A stretch of 32,792 nucleotides of DNA from Bremia lactucae (Eukaryota; Oomycota; Peronosporomycetes; Peronosporales; Peronosporaceae), in the NCBI RefSeq assembly GCF_004359215.1, contig NC_090624.1, positions 257,438-290,229 on the forward strand, read 5' to 3'. Position numbers and translations under genes: made by a program. The notes under the pieces were generated by a model. That model was given only the letters and a program-made list of their open reading frames with translations, was not told where the DNA came from and ran no database searches. Below are positions 7,904-18,567 of this stretch, piece by piece. Every line of letters starts with the position of its first letter. The stretch's first letter is position 1.

Positions 7904-9586
7904 ATGACGCTGCCTGCAGCACCTCCTGCGGCCGTTGCGCCCCGAGTTTTGAACAGTGACAATTGCGCCACATTAGATTCCAGCGGTCCAAGTAGAAGGT
8001 TGTCTTTAAGCCAGCAGGTGCAGTCAGCAGTTGAGCGCTTGCTTAGCGTAAGCTCGGCATTCAAGGACTTGCAGCCGGGAAAGGATACACAGGTTTCCAC
8101 ACGCGAGGAAACTATAACTATGATGCAGCATTACCTGAAAAGGCTGCATCTAGATGACGTTGTGGATAGTAATTCCCCTCGATCTCTCTCTGTAGTGCAC
8201 GTAGCGGGTACCAAGGGAAAGGGATCCACTTGCGCCATGGTGGAGCGCATCCTTCGCGAGGCAGGATACAAGACCGGACTCTTCACGTCCCCGCATCTCG
8301 TATCCCCATGCGAACGCTTTCGCATTAACGGGAAAAAAATTGAGGACGATGTATTCTTGAGGCATTTTGAAGCCGTTTGGGACGGATTGGAATGTACGCA
8401 GGACGAGAGTGGACCGTTTCCGCCAATGGCTTGGTTCTTTCGCTTTTTAACGCTAATGGCATTACATATTTTTGCTCACGAGAAAGTGGATGTTGTTGTG
8501 CTTGAAGTCGGACTTGGGGGACGTCTTGATGCGACCAATGTGTTTCGCAAGCCTGTAGTGTGTGGTATTTCGACGCTAGACTTGGACCATACTCGCGTCT
8601 TGGGAGAAACCCTGGATCAAATTGCTTTTGCGAAAGCTGGGATATTCAAACCTGGTGTGCCAGCATTTACGACCGAACAGGAACCGCTTGCGATGCAAAT
8701 GCTGGAAAAATGTGCTTACGAAACTGCCACACCGCTTCTTTGTGTGCCAGCACTAGACAAGTTTGGGCCAGATGGAGCAAATTGCCAGCTTGGTCTCCAG
8801 GGCGACTTTCAGCGTACGAATGCAAGCCTAGCCGTGGCTCTAGCTTCGACGTGGCTGCGCAGCAAACGTGGCCAAGGTGCCACTCCACAGGTGGATTGGA
8901 CTACTGCACTCGAGCCAGTTGTGAGAAGAGGGCTTAAGAATGCTTTCTGGCCTGGCCGAGCGCAGCTGTGGGAAGATAAAGAGCACAAGACACGGTTCTA
9001 CATTGATGGCGCGCACACATTGCGCAGCCTCGAGTGTTGCGCGGACTGGTTCAGCCATTCTCAAATAACGCAACCAAGTGCGCACGTCCTTATCTTTGCG
9101 ATTCATCACGAGCGCAATGTGGCACAGCTCTTCGAACCACTACTGAAGTTGCGTTTTGACCGTGTGTACTTTTGCTCCACGCGTTCATCGCGCCCAAGTA
9201 TTGCCAAGGTGCACACGTTTTCGGAGGCGTTAGCAATTGCTGGGTATCAGAATGTAATCGCGAAATACACGTCTGAAGAAGTGGCGGCACTTGATAACGT
9301 GAGTACTCAAGATCATCCTTGGCAAGTGACGCTTTCCCGTATCTGGTTTGGATTAATGACCCATGTCGTCAAAAAGGATCGAAAGAAATGTCTTATTAGT
9401 GTGAAAAATTCGGTTGTTGACTGCATCAATGAGTTGCGCGCATTAAACATAGGAGCTACAGTTTGTTTGAAAAATGGACGAGTCACGACAGGATACGCGC
9501 AACGTGACGAACATTTGAGTGTTCTTGTAACCGGTTCATTGTATCTTGGTGGCGAGGCATTGGACTTCTTGGGCTGGCAGGAATAA
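7904..9586 (+). CDS. FPGS: Folylpolyglutamate synthase (Mur ligase / FolC family)
   Basis: Intronless ORF of 560 residues. The enzyme adds gamma-linked glutamates to tetrahydrofolates using ATP, which keeps folates in the cell and improves them as cofactors. Motifs in order: P-loop VAGTKGKGSTC at 100-110; FTSPHLVSPCERFRING at 127-143 (folate/omega-loop region); PMAWFFRFLTLMALHIF at 174-190; LEVGLGGRLDATNV at 200-213; DLDHTRVLGETLDQIAFAKA at 226-245, with the metal-binding His region and conserved Lys; and C-terminal-domain YIDGAHT at 366-372. It closes with VTGSLYLGG at 542-550, conserved in the family. The wording is closer to eukaryotic FPGS than to bacterial dual-function FolC. The N-terminal 60 residues are Ala/Ser-rich and variable. 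They could include an organelle signal, but that is not clear. The start is supported by the adjacent divergent gene; M73/M74 are internal alternatives. Confidence 0.93.
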   Translation: MTLPAAPPAAVAPRVLNSDNCATLDSSGPSRRLSLSQQVQSAVERLLSVSSAFKDLQPGKDTQVSTREETITMMQHYLKRLHLDDVVDSNSPRSLSVVHVAGTKGKGSTCAMVERILREAGYKTGLFTSPHLVSPCERFRINGKKIEDDVFLRHFEAVWDGLECTQDESGPFPPMAWFFRFLTLMALHIFAHEKVDVVVLEVGLGGRLDATNVFRKPVVCGISTLDLDHTRVLGETLDQIAFAKAGIFKPGVPAFTTEQEPLAMQMLEKCAYETATPLLCVPALDKFGPDGANCQLGLQGDFQRTNASLAVALASTWLRSKRGQGATPQVDWTTALEPVVRRGLKNAFWPGRAQLWEDKEHKTRFYIDGAHTLRSLECCADWFSHSQITQPSAHVLIFAIHHERNVAQLFEPLLKLRFDRVYFCSTRSSRPSIAKVHTFSEALAIAGYQNVIAKYTSEEVAALDNVSTQDHPWQVTLSRIWFGLMTHVVKKDRKKCLISVKNSVVDCINELRALNIGATVCLKNGRVTTGYAQRDEHLSVLVTGSLYLGGEALDFLGWQE

Positions 9587-9818
9587 GCGATGCAAAGGAG
9601 GATGAATGGATTTTTAAAGTACTTTCGATGACGTAAATTTAAAGGTTTGTTCACCGTAACAATGCATGCGGTGGGTACACTGGACAGCACTTTTTTTACT
9701 AAACTTTTCCGTGTACAGCCGCAAACGTATTTAATTCGCTTTTCAAGTCGTGATTTGTGACACACTTGTACTGGTAAGTACTAGTTATGTAATGGGCACA
9801 CATAGGTTGGAGGACCGT

Positions 9819-10111
9819 TGTTGTGGTTTATTTACTTTATGGGTAAAATACCCATTTTATCTATTCTTAAATAGTTAATTTCTTAAATCCTATTTAGTAT
9901 GGGTAACAAATGTGGTCGCCGCCAGATTTACATCTGGCGGCCAAAATCTATTTTAAATTAGCTAGGGTAAGGTTTCCGAAATTTATATAATTAAATGAAA
10001 TGCAGTTCCCCTTTTGATCTTAAAGCGTCAAGTGCCTTTCTAAGGCTTGCGCGTTGATCTGTAAGAGATAGAAGCCTTTCTAAGGTATATCCTTTTGGGC
10101 ACTAGTTGCCA
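9819..10111 (+). repeat. 5' LTR of gypsy element D
   Basis: AT-rich block of about 293 bp, beginning TGTTGTGGTT and ending TTGCCA, followed after two bases by a TGG primer site and then by gag. It starts TG and ends CA. No second copy lies in the window, so the 5' edge is an estimate (9819 or 9822). It contains a perfect hairpin at 9918-9941. Confidence 0.5.
9918..9941. repeat. Perfect hairpin in the LTR
   Basis: GCCGCCAGAT at 9918-9927 and ATCTGGCGGC at 9932-9941 form a perfect 10 bp stem with a TTAC loop. GC-rich in an AT-rich context, it could be an RNA structure in the LTR transcript. Confidence 0.6.
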
Positions 10112-10113
10112 CT

Positions 10114-10130
10114 TGGTTCTACGAACCCCG
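10114..10130 (+). other. Probable primer binding site of gypsy element D
   Basis: TGGTTCTACGAACCCCG starts two bases after the presumed LTR end (CA, then CT, then TGG). This is the same spacing as at 1135 and 20021. The matching tRNA was not identified. Confidence 0.45.
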
Positions 10131-10325
10131 TAATCCTTGAACTAGGATTCCTTGAGCTTTGATAGCTTGTACGACTCCATGAGGTGGTAAACCCATTAGT
10201 TCAATAGAACTGACTCTGAGTATGAAGTCTTCCTCTGATTTTAGGAGCGAGGAAGCTTCGCTACACCTGGTAGCACTCGTAGTCAATCTACGCCTGAGTC
10301 TTTACAAGACTAAACCCTCACGAAA

Positions 10326-11250
10326 ATGGAAGAGGTTCCAGACTTGTCAGAACCGCAACGCGCCGCTTATGACAAGCTCAAAACCTTATTTGGGCTTGAT
10401 CACGTGGAATTTATTAACTCCCAGGGACCAGAGGTCCTGCATGCAAGGCTTGAAGCCTTCATGCGGTACGAAGCCTCCCTGATCGGTCAGGTACAGGACC
10501 ATTTAGCGGATCCATGCCAACCCGGTACATCTCTGTACCTGACTCGGAGCCGAGGTCTTGCCCTCTAACTGTAAATGTGAAAACATTTGAGGGAAAAGAA
10601 GGAGAAAATCTCCCTTTTTGGATTAAGCAGATGGAAATGTCCATTGATTCCGCCTTGTTCTTAACAAAACGGCAAAAGGTGGCTATCGCCATTTCAAACT
10701 TGGAGATAGAGCCATGGAGTGGGCATTATCTTACAGCACGTCCATAACGACGCTTTTCCCTCATAAGATTCGCTGAAACAGCAAATGACCAGCATGCTTG
10801 CACCGCCTGATCAGGCTTTTCGCATGCGAGTACGGCTCCTAGGGACTCGACAGGGTAAACGAACCCTAGGGGAATTTGCCCAGGCGTTGAGAACTCTCAT
10901 TGCATCTATGCATCAAGACCCGGTGCAAGAAGCAATTGTAGTGACCATGTTTATCGGGGGTCTCAATGAGGGCGTCGCCCGGACGGAATTATTTCGATCT
11001 CATCCTGCTACTTTTGAAGAGGCAGTTGCCATAGCGCTACGCGCCGAGTTTGACTTTAAGTCTACTCGCGTTATCACGCTTGTTTAATAAACAAGCTCTT
11101 CGAGCACATGGGTTCCGTCTAATAGAGCGGAACCCATGGATTTAAGCCTCGTTGAGAAAGGAGAAGAGGCTCTTTGAGCTGTGGAACAGCATAAGCCCAT
11201 CCGTAGATGTTATATGTGCGGAAGCACGAAGCATTTACGTCCGGCCTGCC
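10326..11250 (+). pseudogene. Gypsy element D gag, frameshifted
   Basis: The gag is spread over three frames. The N-terminal part begins at ATG 10326 (MEEVPDLSEPQRAAYDKLK), the capsid start is read from about 10514 ([20 protein letters not shown]), and the capsid C-terminal part is read from 10785 (TLGEFAQALRTLIASMHQDP, then ELFRSHPATFEEAVAIALRA). A CCHC zinc knuckle, CYMCGSTKHLRPAC, follows at 11208-11249 in another frame. At least two frameshifts and a stop break it. Family knowledge: the gypsy Gag forms the capsid and its knuckle packages RNA. The gag is different in sequence from the one at 1-974, so this is a separate subfamily. Confidence 0.8.
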
Positions 11251-11500
11251 CTCTAAGAAATTCGCGTACAGTTCGGAAGAGCTCCAACTCTGACCTATAC
11301 CAGAGATCTGGTACGGTGTGGGAAAACGTCGATACTCAGTAGGTGCAGGGCGCCCTACTGGAGAAGACCTAGGCTCTGTTAAGCCTCTAGGACAAATAGA
11401 ACCGAGACCCAATTAGCTCGGTGTGTAATGTCACGGGGCGTGAGGAAAAGCCTGGCTTGTTAGTCGCTCAAGCGACTGTGAAGGGCTTTGATAAGCCATG

Positions 11501-12556
11501 GTCAGTTTCATTGACTCAGGAGCGTCTTGTAATAATGCTCGACTTTTTTCCCTTGAAGGAAATCAACATATGTTGAGAAGCCTAAAGCGCATGAAAGTGA
11601 TACAATCACTGTTTGCTTAGGGACTGAGACTCGTGTCAATGTTCCAAAGTTCCATTATACTTAGGCATAATGTTTCTGGACTTTGGAAGCATAGAACGCT
11701 GTCTCGTCCTTGATTTGGATTTGAGATATGATCGCATCCTTGGTATGGCCTGGCTTGATCGCCACGAGCCATGAATCGACTGGAGGTCTAAGACCTTAGG
11801 CGCCACGCGCAATGTTCCTAGCATCATTTGGAGTCATGAACCCACCTTTGCTAGGCCACAAAAGCGCTATTGGCGCGGATCTTTGAATGAGTCTGCCAGT
11901 GTTTTAGACATTGGAATATCTGAGTTATTGACTCCAATGTTAAAATTATTAATTCTGAGCCCGACTCAGCAGAAATAAGTGGAACGGCATGTACTCCGTC
12001 GAGTGACACTCGTTGTAATAACGATTCACAGAATGCTGAAAGCATTGTTGGCCTAAGGCCGAATCACCAAGGGTGCAATATCCCTGAGATACGTGGAGTG
12101 GCACGTCTAAGTCCACCGAGTATGGTCGGCCGAGGTGGCATCATACTAAGTGTCAATAGTGACACTGTTGGCGGTTCGCCAAGGCATTTTGGGTCAAACC
12201 CTTCTAACGTACGTGAAGCGACACGTAAACGTTCGCTGGATAAGGATGTCAAATTAGACACCATGTCTTGTATAGAACCAATACAGGCTGGAAAATTTGG
12301 GGACCTGAATGTCCCGGCCTCTAAGAGGCGTATTGTCTCCACTCCAAGACAGGATGGACACAAAGCGTGTATACCCACAAAAAGTGATACGAGTGAGCAA
12401 TTACACACGCTTGTAAATGGTGTAACCGGTAGCATTGAGGAAGAAGTTAGCCTTGCGACAATCCCTTCGTTGCATGCTCTTTTAAAGCTAGACGAAATGT
12501 GTATCGATGAGTGCGGCCGAGCCTTAAAGGCTGCCGAATTATTTGAAATGAAATAG
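11501..12556 (+). pseudogene. Gypsy element D protease and protease-RT linker, decayed
   Basis: VSFIDSGASCNNARLFSLEG at 11501-11560 contains the retroviral-type aspartic protease signature D-S-G-A (11513-11524). The following 500 bases are heavily decayed. From about 12098 to 12556 one open frame (152 residues) matches the linker that joins protease to RT in this gypsy group, ending in SLHALLKLDEMCIDECGRAL. The protease flap and second half are not readable in one frame, so it is inactive. Confidence 0.65.
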
Positions 12557-14475
12557 AAGGTGGTCATTCGACCAACAATTGAGTTAAACTCATCGTCACT
12601 TCTAGACGAAGCTGTTCTGGATGACACAAAAGCTGTACTTGTGCGCGAAATGGGTCATCGATCCTTAAAGATCCTATGGACACAAAAGCTGCACTTGTGC
12701 GCGAAATGGGTCATCGATCCTTAAAGATCCTATGATCTTTTAAATTCCTTGATTAAAGAACCTCAAGATGTGGTATGTAATAATCCACCATCTGTTATAC
12801 CTCCGGATAGAGGTGTTCGTCATGAATTTGACTTGGTTCCGGGAACCAAATACTGTATCACAAGACAATGGCCTATTCAATGGAGCAGTGTGACGTCATA
12901 ACGATTTCTTCCGTGCTAAGCACGGGTAAATGGCGCATTGTACATGCCTATAATAAGCTTTATGCTGTCACTATACCAGCACAAAACAACCACTCCTAGA
13001 GAGGATGTTCTTCAGAACAATATGGTGGGATGTACAATGTGCAATGCATTGGACTTAGTCGATGGTTGCTCATGCGAGCTAGCGATATCCCGCTCACAGC
13101 GGTCAGCACCCCAAGCGGCATGTTATGGGAGTGGTTAGTTACGCCACAAGGGCTTTCCAACGCCCAACATTAAATTGTCCAGTGACGCAACTGTTTCACC
13201 CTCATCGAGGTTATGCACAGACTTATTTCGATGACATTTTTGTCCGTAGTCGTGCGGAGCAGGGTCGGTCAGATATGGAAAACCATTAAGACCATTTGCG
13301 AGCAGTGCTCGAGTGTATGCGCACAAATAAATTGTATGCCAATGCATCTAAATGCATTTTTGGCGCAGACAAATTTCCTTTGTTAGGATGCTTCATTGTT
13401 AAGCGAGGCCTTTGAGCGGATAGCGCTAAGGTAAAAGCCATAGTAGATTGACCGGTTCCTAAAATCGTAAGGATTTGCGTAGGTGGTTCGGTCTCGCCAA
13501 TTATTAACACAAATATAGCGAAAATTACGCAGATATGGCTAGACCATTATCTAATCTCCTTAAAAAGGATCGATAATGGTGCTGGACAAGCACCGAAAAT
13601 AATGCTTTTCGAGCAGTTAAGGATAGTCTTATCCACGCCCCGATTCTGGCACTGCCAAACCCAAATTAGCCTTTCTGTGTCGTCTGTGACGCTTCGGATT
13701 TTGCCATTGGCAGTGCTATGTTACAAACAGATGTTGATGGGCGTAAACGTGTTATTGCATTCGAGTCTAGACAGCTTAAAGCTGCGGAAAAGAACTACCA
13801 GTTCATTACAAAAAGTTACTTGCTGTGAAGTATGCTCTCGACAAATTGAGAGTTCATCTACTAGGCTCTAGGCCATTTGTGATATATACAGATCACGCGT
13901 CATTACGCACGGCGACTGAGTCGCACCATCTCTCACAGAGAATGGCCCGATGGAAATCCTTTTTCGCCGAATACAATTACAAGGTGTAGTGTAAGCCTGG
14001 CAAGCATAATGCTTTGGCCGATGCGTTATCACGCAGGCCGGGTTATGAGCTCTCTCATTTAACGACTATCATGTCGCCTATTACTGTAATAATCTATTCG
14101 GCTCACGCCAAAGATAAACAGTCTGTATCTCTGCTACGAGCTCTAAGACACTCGGAATAGGGTTTTAAATTGTCGCCACGTTTGCGTGCAAGGTTACATC
14201 GATTTTCTATCGATATTGACCTTTGCTTTATTGCACGAACGCTGCGGACCCTCCTCGCGTCGTCGTTCGTCATGATGAGGATTTGAAGTACCGAATCCTC
14301 TATGAGGCACACGATACTGTCCTCGGTGGTCATCTCGGCAGAGAAAAGACATACGGCTCTATAAGCCAGAGTTATTGGTAGCCCAAACTTTATAAATAGG
14401 TCAGCACATATGTTCGGACATTCGAAACTTCCCAACGGGTTAAACCCTCGGTCCATGCTGCTGCGCCACTGGCAA
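12557..14475 (+). pseudogene. Gypsy element D RT, RNase H and integrase zinc finger, decayed
   Basis: Successive pieces of one pol read on the plus strand in shifting frames. These include the RT N-terminus (PPDRGVRHEFDLVPGTKYCI, about 12800-12860), fingers (EDVLQNNMVGCTMCNALDLV, from 13000), the polymerase site FDDIFV at 13227-13244, RNase H start VVCDASDFAIG at 13679-13711, YTDHASLRTA at about 13885-13915, LADALSRRP at about 14010-14040, and the integrase HHCC region (AHDTVLGGHLGREKTYG) at about 14305-14355. In that last region the two cysteines are lost (FETS instead of CxxC). Several stops and frameshifts are present. The sequence breaks in mid-integrase at about 14476, where RT sequence of another element begins. 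Confidence 0.8.
12623..12734 (+). repeat. 56 bp tandem duplication in element D
   Basis: Two adjacent copies, 12623-12678 and 12679-12734, are identical apart from one base (ctgTact versus ctgCact). The unit lies in the protease-RT linker. 56 is not a multiple of three, so the duplication itself shifts the frame. Confidence 0.95.
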
Positions 14476-16130
14476 GTCCGATCCTGGGAGTCTTTGAAGA
14501 CAAACTTTCTAGAATTTAAGGATGTGCCTAAGAACAAAGGCACTCGACAAGAAATCGACCTAATTCCAGGTTCGAGATACTGTATTATGAAGCAATGGCC
14601 ATTGCCTCGTGAACAAGTAATAGCGATCGACAATTTTTTGCCGAACGCTAAGCAGCGGGCCATGTGAGGGAATCAACTTCCCCACATAGCACTCCGAACT
14701 TCTGTGTGCGTAAAACAGCAGGATGATGGCGAATTGTGCATGTATTCAATAAACCGAACGCTGCAACTGTACCGGCTCAAACGCCGAAACCACGAAGAAA
14801 CGTAATTATTGATGGTATGTCAAAAAATACTGTCATTTCGTCAATATATCTGGTGGATGAAATCTATCAGCTTCTTGTGCGTGAGCAAGATATTCCATTC
14901 ACAGCAGTAAGCACCCCAAGTGGTTTGCTAAGGGAGTGGCTAGCTAGTCATGCCACAGGGACTTAGCAATGCCCTGCGACATTTGATAGATGTGTAACAA
15001 TCTGTTAAGATCGGTGCAGAATTTTGCACCGAGCTATTTTGATGACGGCTTCGTTCATAGCAGAGCCATGAACGAAAAGTCGGATGTTAAAGTACATCGT
15101 ACCGACGACCGAAAAGCTCTTACACTTATAAGTAATAACAAGTTGTATGCAATTCTCAAGAAGGGTATATTCGCTGATAGCAAAATACCACTTCTAAGGT
15201 GCATCGTGGGCAATCGGCTGTGCGTTAATGCAATACGACACAGTGGCGCAGAGCGCGTCGTCTGTCAGCTATCGCGTCAGCTTCAACCAGCTGAACGCAA
15301 CTATACAGTGCATGACAAGGAACTCCTTGTCATGATATACGCTCTGGCAAAGTTTATAGTCTTTCTCTTGGGAGATAGACCGTTCATTGTATGTAAGGAC
15401 CATGCGTCTTCACACACGACGGAAACAGTCCACACTCTTGTGAAGAATGGCGAGATGGTTTCCTTTCTTCGTGGGGTATGACTTATCCATGGAGTATAGA
15501 CCAGGACGACCAGAACGACTTAACGTCGTCGCTGATTCTCTTTCGCGCCGGCCTATTTTTGAGTCGGCTGCGCAAATCAACAGAGAGCATAAGGTTACTG
15601 TTGCAAAAGAAAGTGTTCCATCGTCAACATTATTTGACGACGTTAAAAGAGCTTATCAAGAAGATAGGACTCTTAAAGGGTTGATGGATTACCTTGGAAC
15701 CACCCTTCAACAATCCTCAGAAGGATTGTCGAAATTGTATCGATCCTCAACAGATCGCAACACGATACGCAATGAGCTACTGTATAATTAAACCATTGCT
15801 GGCGACACACCTCGTGTCGTCATCCCCCACTCATAATGATTTGCGTTTGCGCATCATGTATGAGTGCCACGATGCATCAGTAAGTGATCATCGTAGACGT
15901 GAGAAGATCTATCAAACGATAAGTTGCGACTTCTACTGGCCACGCCAGTATGAGTTCGTCCGCAAGTACATACGTGCTTGTGAAGTTTGTCAATGGGTGA
16001 AGCTTAATGCTTCATCCCGTGCTCCGTCACAACCTCTGCCTGTTTCGGCTGAGTGTTGGCAGTCCGTAGCTATAGACTTTGTCTTCGGATTCCCCGAAGA
16101 TACCCACACATACCCACCTTGTTTGAGAGT
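14476..16130 (+). pseudogene. Gypsy element E: RT, RNase H and integrase HHCC domain, decayed
   Basis: Starts abruptly with SWESLKTNFLEFKDVPKNKG, the RT lead-in that recurs on the minus strand near 25200 and 32500. Then come RT N-terminus (YCIMKQWPLPREQVIAIDNF), thumb-side fragments, YFDDGFVHSRAM at about 15031, and RNase H fragments (ERVVCQLSRQLQPAERN, from about 15255). An internal deletion joins the RT just after the active site almost directly to RNase H. Integrase HHCC is readable: HDASVSDHRRREK at about 15868-15910 and CEVC at 15979-15990, both cysteines kept. The core begins SVAIDFVFGFPED (16065-16103) and stops there. Stops and shifts occur throughout the RT part. Confidence 0.8.
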
Positions 16131-17330
16131 GTAACCTATTCGAGGTGGGGGAACTCGCTCGAGCAAAGAACTTTCTAGCTCTTGCTCATCACGCATTAGT
16201 GCTTAGGCCAATGCGAAGGATATAAATGTTGATTTAATTAATATTGAAGTGAACAAACTCAGAAATAACAGTAATGCTATTACTGACTTTGACAAAGACG
16301 CTGAAAGACTCAGCATCGAAAATTTAATCACTGAGAACGATAATACTATTAATAATGAAGAGAGTGATATAATCGCAGTGCAAGCCGGTCGCACTGAAAA
16401 CAAAAATAAAACCGAGTCAACAGGTGATTATCTGTTGGCTAGAGAAGCAGTGGTTAGGATTCCATCGCTGATTCGGCGGACCGACAGAAACGGAACTCTG
16501 ATAAAAATGGAAGAGCGAACATACCTTATTTAATGTTAATAACCTAGTCCTACTTTCTACGGAAAATCTTCCAAAACATGTAGTGACGAATGTAGACAGT
16601 AATAAATTACTCCCAGGTACATCGATCCGCTTCGTGTACTACAACGCCAAGGAAATGCATACACGATCGAGCTGTCTCGTATGCGTACGCATCCTACGTT
16701 TTATTGTGGGCGTCTCCGCCGTAACATCAGTTTGAGGCTTCTTTCGGTTCCAAATTACACTGGAACGTTCAAGGGCATCCCGCCAAAGCCTGATGGCTCC
16801 GAGCCAAAGACTTGTTGTCTTGGAACAGCTTCTGATTCTTTTGAAACAGACGATCCACTGTTCTTACAAGGGAGAGATCGTCTGACGAGCTGTCACCAGC
16901 GATTTGAAGGGACTGATTGGTCCTTTCGCTCGCTAGTTGATCAGTCGCAACTGCGCACAATTTTTCAACTAGTCACGAGAAACATTATCAACCGTCCAGC
17001 ATACTCGCGGCGACGGGATCGCTTGTGATCACTATCTTCCCTCAAAAAGTAAAGAGTGTGATCCAAATCACGATGTTGATTCGGATTCGTCAAGCGAGGC
17101 GAACCCGATTTTTCCACTCCCTCCACATCCATTGACGGATTCGAGTGGTGAAAAGCGCTTTCTGTTGAAAGCTTCTCGGACCACCGTGAGGTAAAAAGGG
17201 GTTTCGAACGAGTCATCTCGTTCGTTGGCGAGGGTATCCATCCTCGCATGATAGCTGAGAACCTCGTTTCCAACTGACGTTGGACGTTCCGGGTCTCGTC
17301 TTGCAGTACGACGAGATCCATTTTCCTCGG
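16131..17330 (+). pseudogene. Gypsy element E: integrase C-terminus and chromodomain
   Basis: The catalytic integrase core is missing: sequence jumps from the first Asp region (about 16100) to GGGTRSS (about 16145-16165), near the end of the core. The variable linker (16200-16440, Asn/Asp/Glu-rich) follows, then the C-terminal domain: NLVLLSTENLPKHVVTNV, NAYTIELSRMRTHPTFYCGR. A chromodomain-like tail is read in one frame with one stop: FRTSHLVRWRGYP, EPRFQLTLDVPGLVLQYDE (about 17185-17325). Chromodomains of chromoviruses guide integration to marked chromatin. Two of three DDE residues must be absent, so this integrase could not act. Confidence 0.75.
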
Positions 17331-18443
17331 AAGAAGGTCCGTTGGAGCACAGCGCTTCCCGCGCTCGTAATAGGATTGGAGGTTCCCAATCTCTTGACGC
17401 ATCTCGCAAGAGATGAGCATCCTACAATGAGGATCTTTAAGGGAATATGCTTCCTTAGGAGCATGACCTGCACCCTGAAACAGCATGGGCATGTCCCACC
17501 ACGAGAGGCAAGAAATCTCTGCCTCTTTAGACAAACGGTGCATTTTATAGCGTGCACCGACTACGGTCTGCTTCTCGAACTGTTCAAGGAAAGCATTTAG
17601 CTTGTCAAGCCACACCTCACGACCTATGTTTTGTACATTCTGTACAAAGGCTGAGGCTGTCCATGCTTGGAGCAAAGGTTTGACATCCTTTGCTGTTTAG
17701 AAGAGTGCCAACGATGCCGGAAAAAGTCATCGATGAAGAATTCTGACTCATCCTCACCATGCTTGAGAAGCCTGGATGAGTCGAATAACGGTATATGATA
17801 TCGATCGTTGGTCATATTAGACACGAAATAAAATTATCTTTAGAGGGCAACCATGGCCTGTTTTCAGGAGTGAACTGCAACGTATTGCGGTCCATCTCCT
17901 GTTGGCTCATATTATTTTTAGCGTTAACTTTGCCCTTGAAGCGATCCCTAGAATCACTCCTTTCCTGGTGATGCCACCAGCAGCACTCTTCCCTTCACGA
18001 CCACTTAGCTCCTGGTGACGCATACTATGTTACCAGAGTGGTCATCGCCCATGGAGCCATCTGATGATGACTCCCCACCAAAGAGGTCCGACGAGTCGGG
18101 CAACCTCACATGACCTCTCTGGTCGTCACATTAGAACCCAAAGGTTTAACGGACTCAGCCCCGGGTGATCCGGCGGCCTTTACAGTAGCCACTGAGTCAA
18201 GCGATGACGGTGACTTCGACCAGTCACCTACAATTGCTGTATTAGGTGACTTGTCACCGTCGCCTGCAATTTAATCAACAGATGACATGTTCCAATCACC
18301 TCCAATGGGAGTAGGAGGTGACGTATTTCTCGCAGTGGACGCATGAGCGTCTACGGAAACATTTGCATTACTGACAGGTGCACTGATCAGTGCAGCTGTC
18401 AGCTATGCGGTCTCACGGGCCACACGCACAGACTTATTCGCCA
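16965..18443 (-). pseudogene. Antisense ORF at the 3' end of gypsy element E, decayed
   Basis: Opposite strand to the element. Protein-like sequence runs from MANKSVRVARETA (18443) through a Ser/Pro/Asp-rich part with repeated GDW..SP units (TSPPTPIGGDWNMSS, AIVGDWSKSPSSLDS), then MSQQEMDRNTLQFTPENRPW (about 17915), YHIPLFDSSRLLKHGEDESE, and a long open helical stretch from 17675 (REVWLDKLNAFLEQFEKQ, SLKDPHCRMLISCEMRQEIG, DLLPRKMDLVVLQDETRN). Three or more frameshifts or stops break it. I recognise no domain. Its 3' part overlaps the sense chromodomain tail. The part below about 17330 may therefore be a shadow of that coding sequence; the part above it has no competing sense frame I recognise. 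Confidence 0.5.
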
Positions 18444-18567
18444 TCTTGACTTGGGTCAAAGTCAATAACGCAAATAAGTCGGTATTTTCGGTAAAACCAA
18501 TAATGCAAAATTTATAAAGAAAGACATAATAGTATTTCTTGTCACCCTACATCATCACTATAGTGAC

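Noticed and set aside
17901..18300. Repeated GTGACTTGTCACCGTCGCC-type words as a CRISPR-like or satellite array
   Set aside because: The repeats are short and irregular and are explained by the GDW..SP units of the antisense ORF; no spacer structure.
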